From: an uncultured Bacteroidales bacterium
GTDB lineage: Bacteria; Bacteroidota; Bacteroidia; Bacteroidales; UBA932
Assembly (NCBI GenBank): GCA_934725015.1
Contig: CAKVAS010000035.1
Location: 1-11,297, forward strand
Reading direction: 5' to 3'
DNA: 11,297 nt
A program made the translations under genes and the position numbers. The notes under the pieces were generated by a model that did no database searches, was not told the origin of the DNA, and saw only the letters and a program-made list of their open reading frames with translations. Of this stretch, positions 1 through 5,893 are shown one piece after another. The first letter of the stretch is position 1. Each line of letters opens with the position of its first letter.

Positions 1-140
1 ACGCGGAAGTATATCTCGACGGAGTTCTCGCGGATCTGGGCGCCGGCTTCGTGGCCGGACACGAACAAGGCGGCGAGCGCCGCGAGCAGCACCGCCGGAA
101 CTTTCCTGAACCGAGATATATTTGAGAACAGTCTCAACAT
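1..140 (-). CDS. Secreted or outer-membrane protein, N-terminal fragment
   Basis: Only the first 46 codons are inside the window; the gene runs off the left edge. The start is the ATG at 140-138; the only nearby upstream ATG (148) hits a stop after four codons. The protein starts MLRLFSNISRFRKV, has a hydrophobic core PAVLLAALAALFVS, and a likely signal-peptidase I site after HEAGA, so the mature protein would begin QIRENSVEIYFR. The phrase SVEIYFR right after the signal peptide reminds me of the mature N-terminus of Bacteroidales OmpA-like/DUF3868-type envelope proteins, but the fragment is too short to assign a family. Export is well supported; the function is not. A good promoter lies about 64 bp upstream at 204-234. 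Confidence 0.6.
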   Translation of the reverse strand, partial: MLRLFSNISRFRKVPAVLLAALAALFVSGHEAGAQIRENSVEIYFR

Positions 141-203
141 ACAACCATATACGTCATACAACCGTCTCCGGGATTCAACCTCACTCTACCGGAGACACGA
201 CCG

Positions 204-234
204 CAAAATTACTCACTATTTTCCGACGAAGCAA
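204..234 (-). promoter_or_regulatory. Bacteroidota-type promoter for the partial exported-protein gene
   Basis: On the minus strand a TTG (234-232) is followed after exactly 20 bp by TAATTTTG (211-204), a perfect match to the Bacteroides -7 consensus TAnnTTTG with normal spacing. Transcription would start near 197, giving a leader of roughly 57 nt before the ATG at 140. Confidence 0.65.
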
Positions 235-276
235 CTATTTTTTCAAAATTTTCCGAAAATCATAATCATTAAGTTT

Positions 277-324
277 CGCACTGGCCGGCGCTTCGCTGTT
301 CTTTGCACGGCTCTTATGAGCCTT
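277..324. repeat. Partial third copy of the intergenic repeat unit
   Basis: These 48 bp match 450-497 with two differences and also match 551-598. They correspond to the second half of the 101-bp unit and contain the small inverted repeat GGCTC-ATAA-GAGCC. The first half of the unit (the CCCCTCGTAGGGG hairpin part) is missing here. No coding signal is seen. Confidence 0.8.
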
Positions 325-335
325 GTCGGGGATAT

Positions 336-390
336 AAAAAGAAAGAAGCCGGACAATTTTTGCTTGTCTGGCTCCTGTCGGGATGAGGCG
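336..390 (-). other. Decayed duplicate of tRNA-Pro 3' end plus terminator
   Basis: Positions 378-390 are identical to the last 13 nt of the tRNA-Pro gene (651-663). The next stretch, 336-377, matches the tRNA-Pro terminator (614-650) with a few substitutions and small indels. On the minus strand it still folds: GAGCC and GACAA pair with TTGTC and GGCTT around an A-rich loop, followed by CTTTCTTTTTA, so it may still act as a weak terminator. The rest of a tRNA is not present. It is either a remnant of a duplicated tRNA-Pro gene or a scar of insertion at the tRNA 3' end. Confidence 0.65.
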
Positions 391-397
391 CATTGTC

Positions 398-599
398 TTT
401 TGACCCCTCCCGTCCCCTCGTAGGGGAAGTCGTGCTCCGTGCGCACTATCGCACTGGCCGGCGCTCCGCTGTTCTTCGCACGGCTCTTATGAGCCTTTTT
501 TTGACCCCTCCCGTCCCCTCGTAGGGGAAGTCGTGCTCCGTGCGCACTATCGCACAGGCCTGCGCTTCGCTGTTCTCCGCACGGCTCTGATGAGCCTTG
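398..599. repeat. Two tandem copies of a 101-bp intergenic repeat
   Basis: Unit A is 398-498 and unit B is 499-599. The first 56 bp of each unit are identical; the remaining ~45 bp differ at about five positions. Each unit contains the perfect hairpin CCCCT-CGT-AGGGG, the palindrome GTGCGCAC, arms CCGTGCG/CGCACGG about 40 bp apart, and GGCTC-ATAA-GAGCC (GGCTC-ATCA-GAGCC in unit B). This dense self-complementarity suggests a structured, REP-like or MITE-like intergenic element. A 120-codon open frame crosses it on the minus strand (243-605), but its protein is a translated repeat with low complexity and no recognisable family, so I treat the block as non-coding. Confidence 0.85.
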
Positions 600-613
600 G
601 CGCATATATGCAT

Positions 614-648
614 AAAAAAGAGCCGGGCAATTTTGCTTGTCTGGCTCT
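614..648 (-). terminator. Rho-independent terminator after tRNA-Pro
   Basis: On the minus strand AGAGCC (648-643) pairs with GGCTCT (624-619), with additional inner pairing of CAA with TTG around an A-rich loop and two mismatches, followed directly by a run of T. It begins three bases after the tRNA-Pro discriminator base. A degraded copy is at 336-377. Confidence 0.8.
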
Positions 649-650
649 TG

Positions 651-723
651 TCGGGATGAGGCGACTCGAACGCCCGACCCCTACGTCCCGAACGTAGTGC
701 GCTACCAACTGCGCTACATCCCG
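651..723 (-). tRNA. tRNA-Pro, anticodon CGG
   Basis: The minus strand folds into a full 73-nt cloverleaf: acceptor CGGGATG with CATCCCG, D arm GCGC/GCGC, anticodon stem CTACG/CGTAG with loop TTCGGGA (anticodon CGG at 690-688, G37 as usual for tRNA-Pro), variable loop GGGTC, T arm GGGCG/CGCCT around TTCGAGT, and discriminator A. It decodes CCG. CCA is not encoded; CAA follows. No promoter is visible between it and rpsT: its 5' end touches the T-run of the hairpin at 724-756. It is therefore likely made by read-through from the tRNA-Glu/rpsT promoter and released by RNase P. Confidence 0.95.
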
Positions 724-756
724 AAAAAATTAAACGGAAGCGCGGGAGGCTTCCGT
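724..756 (-). terminator. Terminator-like hairpin after rpsT
   Basis: On the minus strand ACGGAAGC (756-749) pairs perfectly with GCTTCCGT (741-734) around a 7-nt loop, followed by TTAATTTTTT. It has all features of an intrinsic terminator for rpsT. Its T-run ends at the first base of tRNA-Pro, so complete termination here would leave that tRNA without a visible promoter; partial termination or use as a processing structure is possible. Confidence 0.75.
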
Positions 757-790
757 GGAGTATGGCTGAAACCTCTTCTTGGAAGGGCAG

Positions 791-1045
791 TTAGGCGAGC
801 TTGTTGATATAGACCTGAATGCCGCTCTTGAGGTTAGCTGCCTTGTTCTGGTGGATGACCCCGATCTTCGCGAGTTTGTCGATCATCGCATAGACCTTAG
901 GTGCTGAAGCCTCGGCCTCGCTCTTTACGGTCATCGCCCTCAACGCGCGAATCGCGTTTCTTGTAGTCTTTGCATAATACTTGTTATGCAAGCGGCGCCT
1001 CTCGTTCTGACGATTGCGCTTGTCTGCTGATGCATGCTGTGCCAT
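791..1045 (-). CDS. rpsT: 30S ribosomal protein S20
   Basis: The 84-residue basic protein starts MAQHASADKRNRQNERRRLH, the usual S20 opening (small polar N-terminus, then a KRxRQxxRRR-type basic helix that binds 16S rRNA). The middle KYYAKTTRNAIRALR and the end NKAANLKSGIQVYINKLA match the conserved KNxAARxKSxLxxxI helix of the family. Length is normal (about 84-90). S20 is a primary 16S rRNA-binding protein of the small subunit. Translation starts at the ATG at 1045-1043, behind an A-rich leader (CTAAAAATATAAAAAAGTA) without a Shine-Dalgarno motif, as is normal in Bacteroidota. It lies 24 bp behind tRNA-Glu, so the two are probably co-transcribed from the promoter near 1200. A strong hairpin with a T-run follows the stop. 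Confidence 0.97.
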   Translation of the reverse strand: MAQHASADKRNRQNERRRLHNKYYAKTTRNAIRALRAMTVKSEAEASAPKVYAMIDKLAKIGVIHQNKAANLKSGIQVYINKLA

Positions 1046-1069
1046 TATTGTACTTTTTTATATTTTTAG

Positions 1070-1141
1070 TAGTGGGTAGGGGAATCGAACCCCTATTGCA
1101 AGAATGAAAATCTTGAGTACTAACCGTTATACGAACCCACC
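1070..1141 (-). tRNA. tRNA-Glu, anticodon TTC
   Basis: The minus strand folds as a 72-nt tRNA: acceptor GGTGGGT with ACCCACT (terminal G-T pair), D stem GTAT/GTAC, anticodon stem CAAGA/TCTTG with loop TTTTCAT (anticodon TTC at 1108-1106), T arm AGGGG/CCCCT around TTCGATT, and discriminator A. CCA is not encoded. A strong promoter lies about 50 bp upstream and rpsT follows 24 bp downstream, so the transcript is a mixed tRNA-mRNA that needs RNase P and 3' processing. Confidence 0.95.
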
Positions 1142-1188
1142 GCACAGAAATCCCGAGAGATTTCAGAAGCCTTTTTCCAAAGGGATTG

Positions 1189-1219
1189 CAAAGGTATGCA
1201 ATATTTTTCAGAGAGCAAA
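1189..1219 (-). promoter_or_regulatory. Strong promoter for tRNA-Glu/rpsT/tRNA-Pro
   Basis: On the minus strand TTTG (1219-1216) is followed after 19 bp by TACCTTTG (1196-1189), perfect matches to both Bacteroides promoter elements. The predicted start, near 1183, lies about 40 nt before tRNA-Glu. The -33 box sits in a small A/T-rich palindrome (GCAAAA-ATA-TTTTGC). Confidence 0.75.
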
Positions 1220-1262
1220 ATATTTTTGCCCTTAATTTTCATTATTGAAACAAGAAAACAAT

Positions 1263-1278
1263 AAACCGCCTCAGATTT
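1263..1278 (+). repeat. Left member of an inverted repeat flanking the DUF4837 gene
   Basis: AAACCGCCTCAGATTT here is the inverse of 2365-2380 (AAATCTGAGGCGATTT) with one mismatch in 16. It overlaps the stop codon and last codons of the DUF4837 gene. It could be chance; see findings. Confidence 0.4.
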
Positions 1279-2269
1279 CATTCTTCCACTCCCATGAATA
1301 GAGCAGGGCCTCGACCTGCCTGAGGTAGTGCCTCTTGTCGTATTTCGGGGCATACACAAAGGCGTCGAGGGTCACAATCCACTTGCCGTCGGGGCTGTAG
1401 AACGAATGGGACACGAACGGGCCGCCCATATAGTCGCCATAGACCTCCCAGTAGCCGCGCATCTCGGCGAAGTCGCGCCCATGATACTTGAGGTAGCTGA
1501 CGGCCGGATCCACAATCGGGCTGGTAATCATATAGGTGTTGTCGAACATTCCCGGCACGTAGTTCTTCAGGAACTCGTCCCTCTTTGCCACGAGACTCTC
1601 CTCCGTGAACGGGGCGCCGCCGGCGGGATACTTGTAGATGAACACTCCCTGATTGGTATATTGGGTCTCGTAGGCAACCCACACGAAGTCGTCGGACACT
1701 TTGCGCACCGCATAGCCGACAGGGAAATGGAGAAAGCCGCCGAAACGCTCCTCAAGGACAGGCCGGATTCCCTTCTCCTCATATTGAATCGAATTGGCTA
1801 TCACCCTGTTGCGCTCCGCCTGCTCTATCATCGTGGCAATCTTCACCTTGTTGTCCTCGAACAGCTGCACGGCCGAATCCTCGTCAATCGCGTCTATCTT
1901 AATCACGCACTGTGGGCGCGCCCAGACATCGCTGAGAAAGCGCACGCCCGGCTCTGAGACTCGCGGATTCACATTGCAAATCAGAATGTTGCGGTGAATC
2001 TGGAAGATGTTGGTGAATGCCGTCGGGACGATGTTCACCACAGAATAGAGCGGTTCCCTCTGGGGGAGGAACGGGCAGTCGGAAGTGAGAGTGTCGCGTA
2101 TGGCCGTGCCGAGAGCACCCTCCCAGTCAGCCTGTTCAATCACCACGAGCACCTCGCCGGCCTTGCCGCTGACATTCGGGAGAAGGGCCTTCTTGCGCTC
2201 GCCGCAGGAGATGCACAGCATTGCCGCGAGGGCGAGGACGAAAACGAGTCTGAACTTTTTCATATCCAT
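1271..2269 (-). CDS. DUF4837 family lipoprotein
   Basis: The product has 332 residues. It begins MDMKKFRLVFVLALAAMLCISC; Cys22 ends a lipobox-like CISC after a hydrophobic core, so it is probably a lipoprotein exported and lipid-anchored. The mature part begins GERKKALLPNVSGKAGEVLVVI, the hallmark opening that I recognise from DUF4837, a Bacteroidota family of unknown function. Length is near full for this family; no catalytic motif is visible. Other typical stretches are RNILICNVNP, the aromatic-rich RGYWEVYGDYMGGPFVSHSF and the C-terminal VYAPKYDKRHYLRQVEALLYS. It lies 132 bp downstream of rseP on the same strand; rseP and dxr next to it are, as I recall, its common neighbours in Bacteroidales, which hints at an envelope role. 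The start could also be Met3. Family: confident; function: unknown. Confidence 0.85.
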   Translation of the reverse strand: MDMKKFRLVFVLALAAMLCISCGERKKALLPNVSGKAGEVLVVIEQADWEGALGTAIRDTLTSDCPFLPQREPLYSVVNIVPTAFTNIFQIHRNILICNVNPRVSEPGVRFLSDVWARPQCVIKIDAIDEDSAVQLFEDNKVKIATMIEQAERNRVIANSIQYEEKGIRPVLEERFGGFLHFPVGYAVRKVSDDFVWVAYETQYTNQGVFIYKYPAGGAPFTEESLVAKRDEFLKNYVPGMFDNTYMITSPIVDPAVSYLKYHGRDFAEMRGYWEVYGDYMGGPFVSHSFYSPDGKWIVTLDAFVYAPKYDKRHYLRQVEALLYSWEWKNEI

Positions 2270-2364
2270 AAGTATTTTGTTGGTCCATATTTATTTTCTC
2301 ATCGGTCACATACGATCAGTATGCTCACTCTTCTAAAATAAATCTATCCTCAAAAATAATTACA

Positions 2365-2380
2365 AAATCTGAGGCGATTT
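2365..2380 (-). repeat. Right member of an inverted repeat flanking the DUF4837 gene
   Basis: AAATCTGAGGCGATTT is the inverse of 1263-1278 with one mismatch. It lies in the 132-bp gap between rseP and the DUF4837 gene. Two perfect but isolated TAnnTTTG boxes also fall in this gap on the minus strand (2404-2397, overlapping the rseP stop, and 2358-2351), but neither has a TTG at the right distance. Confidence 0.35.
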
Positions 2381-2401
2381 ATTTTACACATTCAGACAAA
2401 A

Positions 2402-3709
2402 CTACCGAATCAGGCGCATTATGTCGTTGCCGAAGGCCAGAATCATCAGGCCGAAGAGTAGAATCATCCCGACAATCTGCATCACGACGAGGAACTTGTC
2501 GCTCGGCTTCTTCCCCGTGAGCATCTCATAGAGCGTGAAGACGATGTGGCCGCCGTCAAGCGCCGGAATCGGAAGGAGGTTCATCACGCCGAGCATCACG
2601 GAAAGGAGGGCGAGGATGTTGAGGAAGGCGTACCAGTTCCATGCTGAAGGGAACACCTGCCCGATGGCGATGAAGCTGCCGACGGACTTGTAGGCCTCGG
2701 TGCTCGGGGTGAAGACGAGCTTCATGTCCTTGAGATAGTCGCCGATGGTGGTGAAGGTGTAGGAGAAGCCTGCCGGAATGGCCTCGAAGAAGCCGTATGT
2801 CTTCGTCTGAATGTTCGGCATGGTCGTGAACACGCCGATTCTGCCGAGGGTATCGACGGCCACGTCAAGCGAGATGGTGTCGGCTCCGCGCAGGACCTCC
2901 GCCGCGACCCGTGAACCGGCACGGTCACGGAGCAGAGAACGGCTGTCCTGAAGATACGGGACCGGCGTGGAGTCGAGCGCGATGATGCGGTCTCCCCTTT
3001 CGAGCCCGCCGCCGTAGTTCGGGGAGGAAGGAGGGATGCTGTCGATGACAAAGGGAAGCGCGAGGTCGAACATCCCCGGCGTGTTCAGAATGTCCCCTAT
3101 GCGGCTCTGGTCCACATAGAGGTCGAGGGTGTCGCCGTCCCGCAGAAGCGTCACCTTGCTGACGTCGTTCCTCGCGAGGTCGGCCTGGAGCATCCCGAAG
3201 TTCTCTTCCGGGACGCCGTCGTAGGCAATGATGTGGTCGCCCGTCCTGAAGCCCATGTCGTAGGCCAGCTCATTGACATAGATGTCGCTGCCGTCGTTGC
3301 TGATGTAGGACTGTCCCCATCCGGCGAGCACACCTATATATATAAGTATCGCGAGGATGAAGTTGAACAGCACTCCCCCGGCCATGACGAGCAGCCGCTG
3401 CCACGCCGGATGAGAACGGAACTCCCACGGCTGCGGCTCGGACTTCAGATGTTCGGTGTCCATCGACTCGTCTATCATTCCGGCAATCTTGCAGTAGCCT
3501 CCCAGCGGAAGCCATCCTATGCCGTACTCCGTTTCCGAATTCTTCGGTCTGAAGCGGAAGAGGGCCTTGCCTCCGGCATCGAAGAAGAGGTAGAACTTAT
3601 CGACGCGGATTCCGAACAGCTTCGCGAATGTGAAATGCCCCAGCTCGTGAAAGAGGATGAGGACGGAAAGAGCGAGGATGACTTGCAGTGTCTTTATGAG
3701 AATTATCAT
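2402..3709 (-). CDS. rseP: RIP metalloprotease RseP (site-2 protease)
   Basis: The product is a 435-residue inner-membrane zinc protease of family M50 that cuts membrane-spanning substrates after a first cleavage. Seen in the sequence: N-terminal membrane helix (about 2-20) running into HELGH at 21-25, with His21, Glu22 and His25 as zinc ligands and catalytic base; a second helix around 107-130 with GGVLFNFILA; two PDZ-like segments at about 140-200 and 215-290, the second with GLERGDRIIALD; and the third zinc ligand in NLLPIPALDGGH (377-388, Asp385), followed by a last helix at about 405-427. The length fits RseP (about 450 in E. coli). In proteobacteria the substrate is RseA; Bacteroidota targets cannot be read from here, though anti-sigma factors and signal-peptide remnants are plausible. 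It lies 136 bp downstream of dxr, with its own possible promoter and palindrome in the gap. Confidence 0.95.
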   Translation of the reverse strand: MIILIKTLQVILALSVLILFHELGHFTFAKLFGIRVDKFYLFFDAGGKALFRFRPKNSETEYGIGWLPLGGYCKIAGMIDESMDTEHLKSEPQPWEFRSHPAWQRLLVMAGGVLFNFILAILIYIGVLAGWGQSYISNDGSDIYVNELAYDMGFRTGDHIIAYDGVPEENFGMLQADLARNDVSKVTLLRDGDTLDLYVDQSRIGDILNTPGMFDLALPFVIDSIPPSSPNYGGGLERGDRIIALDSTPVPYLQDSRSLLRDRAGSRVAAEVLRGADTISLDVAVDTLGRIGVFTTMPNIQTKTYGFFEAIPAGFSYTFTTIGDYLKDMKLVFTPSTEAYKSVGSFIAIGQVFPSAWNWYAFLNILALLSVMLGVMNLLPIPALDGGHIVFTLYEMLTGKKPSDKFLVVMQIVGMILLFGLMILAFGNDIMRLIR

Positions 3710-3765
3710 ATACCCCTAAATTATCATATATCGTTCGTATTTCATACGCCACTTTTTTGCGCTCG

Positions 3766-3790
3766 GCAGTCTCAAATCAATTTGGACTGC
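3766..3790. promoter_or_regulatory. 25-bp near-palindrome in the dxr-rseP gap
   Basis: GCAGTC at 3766-3771 pairs with GACTGC at 3785-3790, and CAAAT (3773-3777) pairs with ATTTG (3780-3784). Only one bulged T (3772) and a 2-nt centre are unpaired. It is not followed by a T-run on either strand, so a terminator is unlikely. It covers the predicted -7 box of the rseP promoter and could be an operator. No regulator can be named. Confidence 0.5.
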
Positions 3791-3803
3791 TCTCGCTTAT
3801 CAA
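3773..3803 (-). promoter_or_regulatory. Possible rseP promoter
   Basis: On the minus strand TTTTTG (ending at 3801) is followed after 20 bp by TTGATTTG (3780-3773), one mismatch from TAnnTTTG at correct spacing. It would give a leader of about 55 nt before the rseP ATG at 3709. It is the best candidate in the 136-bp gap after dxr; co-transcription with dxr is also possible. Confidence 0.4.
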
Positions 3804-3845
3804 AAAGGTTCGATTTATCATCGCCGGCACGGGACCGCCGTAATT

Positions 3846-5012
3846 TCAAAACCGCCCCGAGGCAATCAATGTTCGAGCCAGAGCCGCCGTCTCGTCGTTG
3901 GTGGCGAATATGTCGTCCAGAGAAGGCTCTCCGATGAACGGGGTGCGCTCCATGCACTCGGAGACGAGCTCGGGGATTCCGTAGAAGCTGATTTCGTCGC
4001 GGAGATAGGCCGCTACAGCGACCTCGTTCGCCGCATTCATCGCGCACGGGATGTTGCCCCCTCGGCCCGTTGCCGAATAGGCAAGGCCGAGGGCCGGGAA
4101 TCTCGACAGGTCGGGCTCCTCGAAGGTGAGCGAGCCGAGCGCCGCGAAGTCCGGCCTTCGGTTGTTCAGAGGGAGCCGCCGAGGGTACGCAAGGGCGAAC
4201 TGTATCGGCTCGCGCATATCCGGAATCCCCATCTGGGCGAGCACGGCTCCGTCGGCATATTCCACCATGGAATGCACCACGGACTCGGGGTGCACGACGA
4301 CGTTTATCCGTTCAGGCTCCACCCCGAAGAGCCACTTGGCCTCGATGACCTCGAAGCCCTTGTTCATCATCGTCGCGGAGTCTATGGTTATCTTGCTGCC
4401 CATGTTCCAGTTCGGGTGCCGGAGCGCGTCACAGGCCTTGGCGCAGGCAATTCTCGACTTGTCCCAGGTGCGGAAAGGCCCGCCGGAAGCCGTCAGATGA
4501 ATCTTCTCCAGAGGATTGCCGTTCGCGCCGAGAAGGCACTGAAAAATTGCGGAATGCTCGGAATCCACAGGAAGGATGGGCACACGGTTCTCTTCCGCAA
4601 GCTTCATCACAATAGAGCCCGCCGCCACAAGGGTCTCCTTGTTCGCGAGCGCGATGGCCTTGCCCGCCCCGATGGCCGCGACCGTTGAGCGCAGCCCGCT
4701 GAACCCGACCATTGAGGTGAGCACGACGTCGATGCTGTCCGACTTCACGAGTTCGCAGACGGAGTCCATCCCGGCAAAGACCTTTATCATCTTCGGCTGC
4801 AGCGCCTCCGCCACGGCGGCATATTTCGCCTCGTTGCATATCACAACGCTGTTCGCGTCAAATTCAATAGCCTGCTGCACAAGCAGTTCAGCACTGTTAT
4901 TCGCCGTAAGCAGCTCAACCTCGAACAAATCCGGATGCTGCCGAATCACATCCAGCGCCTGCCGGCCGATGGAGCCGGTAGAACCGAGTATGGCGACTTT
5001 TCTCTTTTCCAT
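3846..5012 (-). CDS. dxr: 1-deoxy-D-xylulose 5-phosphate reductoisomerase
   Basis: The 388-residue cytosolic enzyme converts 1-deoxy-D-xylulose 5-phosphate to 2-C-methyl-D-erythritol 4-phosphate with NADPH and a divalent metal, the committed step of the MEP isoprenoid pathway. Seen: NADPH-binding GSTGSIG at 10-16; ALANKETLVAAG around 121-132; metal ligands Asp150 and Glu152 in PVDSEHSAIFQ; the flexible substrate loop TASGGPF (174-180); HPNWNMG (199-205, substrate-binding His199); and MNKGFEVIEAKWLF (216-229), giving Asn217, Lys218 and metal ligand Glu221. All key residues are present and length is typical. The start MEKRKVAILGSTGSIG needs no extension. It begins 5 bp after the stop of the M23-fold gene and is thus almost certainly co-transcribed with it; rseP follows after 136 bp. 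Confidence 0.97.
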   Translation of the reverse strand: MEKRKVAILGSTGSIGRQALDVIRQHPDLFEVELLTANNSAELLVQQAIEFDANSVVICNEAKYAAVAEALQPKMIKVFAGMDSVCELVKSDSIDVVLTSMVGFSGLRSTVAAIGAGKAIALANKETLVAAGSIVMKLAEENRVPILPVDSEHSAIFQCLLGANGNPLEKIHLTASGGPFRTWDKSRIACAKACDALRHPNWNMGSKITIDSATMMNKGFEVIEAKWLFGVEPERINVVVHPESVVHSMVEYADGAVLAQMGIPDMREPIQFALAYPRRLPLNNRRPDFAALGSLTFEEPDLSRFPALGLAYSATGRGGNIPCAMNAANEVAVAAYLRDEISFYGIPELVSECMERTPFIGEPSLDDIFATNDETAALARTLIASGRF

Positions 5013-5017
5013 AACCG

Positions 5018-5869
5018 TCAGAAATTAACGTATTTAGCCGGATCGACGGACTCACCCCTGTACCATAGCTCAAAGCGGAGATGGTCTCCCACGGCAAGGT
5101 TCCCCGCGCTGCCGACAAGCGCGACGGGGGTTCCGGCCGTGACCTTGTCCCCGGTCTTCTTGAGAAGTTTCTCGGTGTGCTGGTAGATTGAAACTATGTT
5201 GTCGGAGTGCTGAATCTGAATCGTGTATCCGGCGTCGTTGTTCCAGCCGGTGAAGATGACAGTTCCGTCGAGGGTCGCCATCACGACGGAATTGGCCGGG
5301 GCCGTCACATCGACATAAGGATGCACATATTTGTCGTACGGCCTGCTGACCACCCCCTTGAGCGGCGAGAAGAAATGTATTCCCTCTATCGGAAGCTCCC
5401 TCCTCCTGCCGGCAGAGAGGTCGAACTGCTCCTCCCCCACCACGGCGTCGCGGAATTCGGCGTCAGTGATTCCGTCAGGCTCCTCATCGGAAGCGGCGGG
5501 CATGGCAGCGTCAACTCCGGAAAGGACGCTCGCGACATCGACCGTGGAGTCTCCCTCGACAACCCTGCGCAGGTTCTCGGAATAGAGTTCCCAGCGGCAG
5601 ATGACCTTTTCGAGGGAATCGACCCTGATGGCGTTCTGGATTGCCGCCCGCTTGGTGTGCGCGTCCGGGTAGCCGGGAATGAACGTGCGCAGCGGAGTGT
5701 AGGCTATCACGCAGTAAATCAGCGCACAGAGCAGGAGAAAGACATTGGTTACGACCAGTGTCGCCACCGGTCTGGTGAACCTAATCGAGTTCAGCGGCTT
5801 GTGCGTCATGTCCTCCACGAGGTTCAGCACATAGCGTCGAACTTTTTTATCTTTATTTTGTTGAGCCAT
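5018..5869 (-). CDS. Membrane-anchored M23 (LytM-fold) protein, probably inactive
   Basis: The product has 283 residues: a basic cytoplasmic N-terminus, one membrane helix (about 36-58, VATLVVTNVFLLLCALIYCVIAY), a periplasmic linker with a short helical part (about 72-104), and a C-terminal LytM/M23 domain from about 165. Known M23 enzymes hold zinc with His and Asp of HxxxD and the second His of HxH. Here HPYVD (His183, Asp187) and the catalytic-type YQH (His231) are kept, but the last motif reads HLRFELW: Arg265 stands where the zinc-binding His should be. The domain is therefore probably non-catalytic, perhaps a scaffold or amidase activator like degenerate EnvC/NlpD LytM domains (inference). 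It lies 24 bp from divergent ruvX and 5 bp upstream of dxr. The family assignment is firm; lack of activity is inferred from one residue. Confidence 0.88.
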   Translation of the reverse strand: MAQQNKDKKVRRYVLNLVEDMTHKPLNSIRFTRPVATLVVTNVFLLLCALIYCVIAYTPLRTFIPGYPDAHTKRAAIQNAIRVDSLEKVICRWELYSENLRRVVEGDSTVDVASVLSGVDAAMPAASDEEPDGITDAEFRDAVVGEEQFDLSAGRRRELPIEGIHFFSPLKGVVSRPYDKYVHPYVDVTAPANSVVMATLDGTVIFTGWNNDAGYTIQIQHSDNIVSIYQHTEKLLKKTGDKVTAGTPVALVGSAGNLAVGDHLRFELWYRGESVDPAKYVNF

Positions 5870-5887
5870 AGTTTAGTATTAACTTTG
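5857..5887 (+). promoter_or_regulatory. Promoter for ruvX operon, near-leaderless start
   Basis: TTTG (5857-5860) is followed after 19 bp by TAACTTTG (5880-5887), perfect matches at proper spacing. The box ends six bases before the ruvX ATG (5894), so transcription should begin at or next to the start codon. The -33 box overlaps the first codons of the divergent M23-fold gene. Confidence 0.7.
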
Positions 5888-5893
5888 CATCCG

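Noticed and set aside
277..599. CRISPR array
   Set aside because: There are only two full copies plus one partial, the repeated unit is 101 bp without spacers, and no cas genes are present.
243..605. 120-codon minus-strand open frame in the tRNA-Pro-proximal region
   Set aside because: It is built almost entirely from the translated tandem repeat and the tRNA-Pro terminator duplicate, has no recognisable family and biased composition; the DNA is better explained as structured intergenic repeats.
2351..2404. Promoter for the DUF4837 gene
   Set aside because: Two TAnnTTTG boxes (2404-2397 and 2358-2351, minus) are perfect, but no TTG lies 19-21 bp upstream of either, so I do not call a promoter. 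The gene may be read through from rseP.
5207..5893. Longer N-terminal form of ruvX
   Set aside because: The upstream part is antisense to the M23-fold gene; RuvX proteins start at the RLIGIDYG segment, and a well-placed promoter sits just before ATG 5894.
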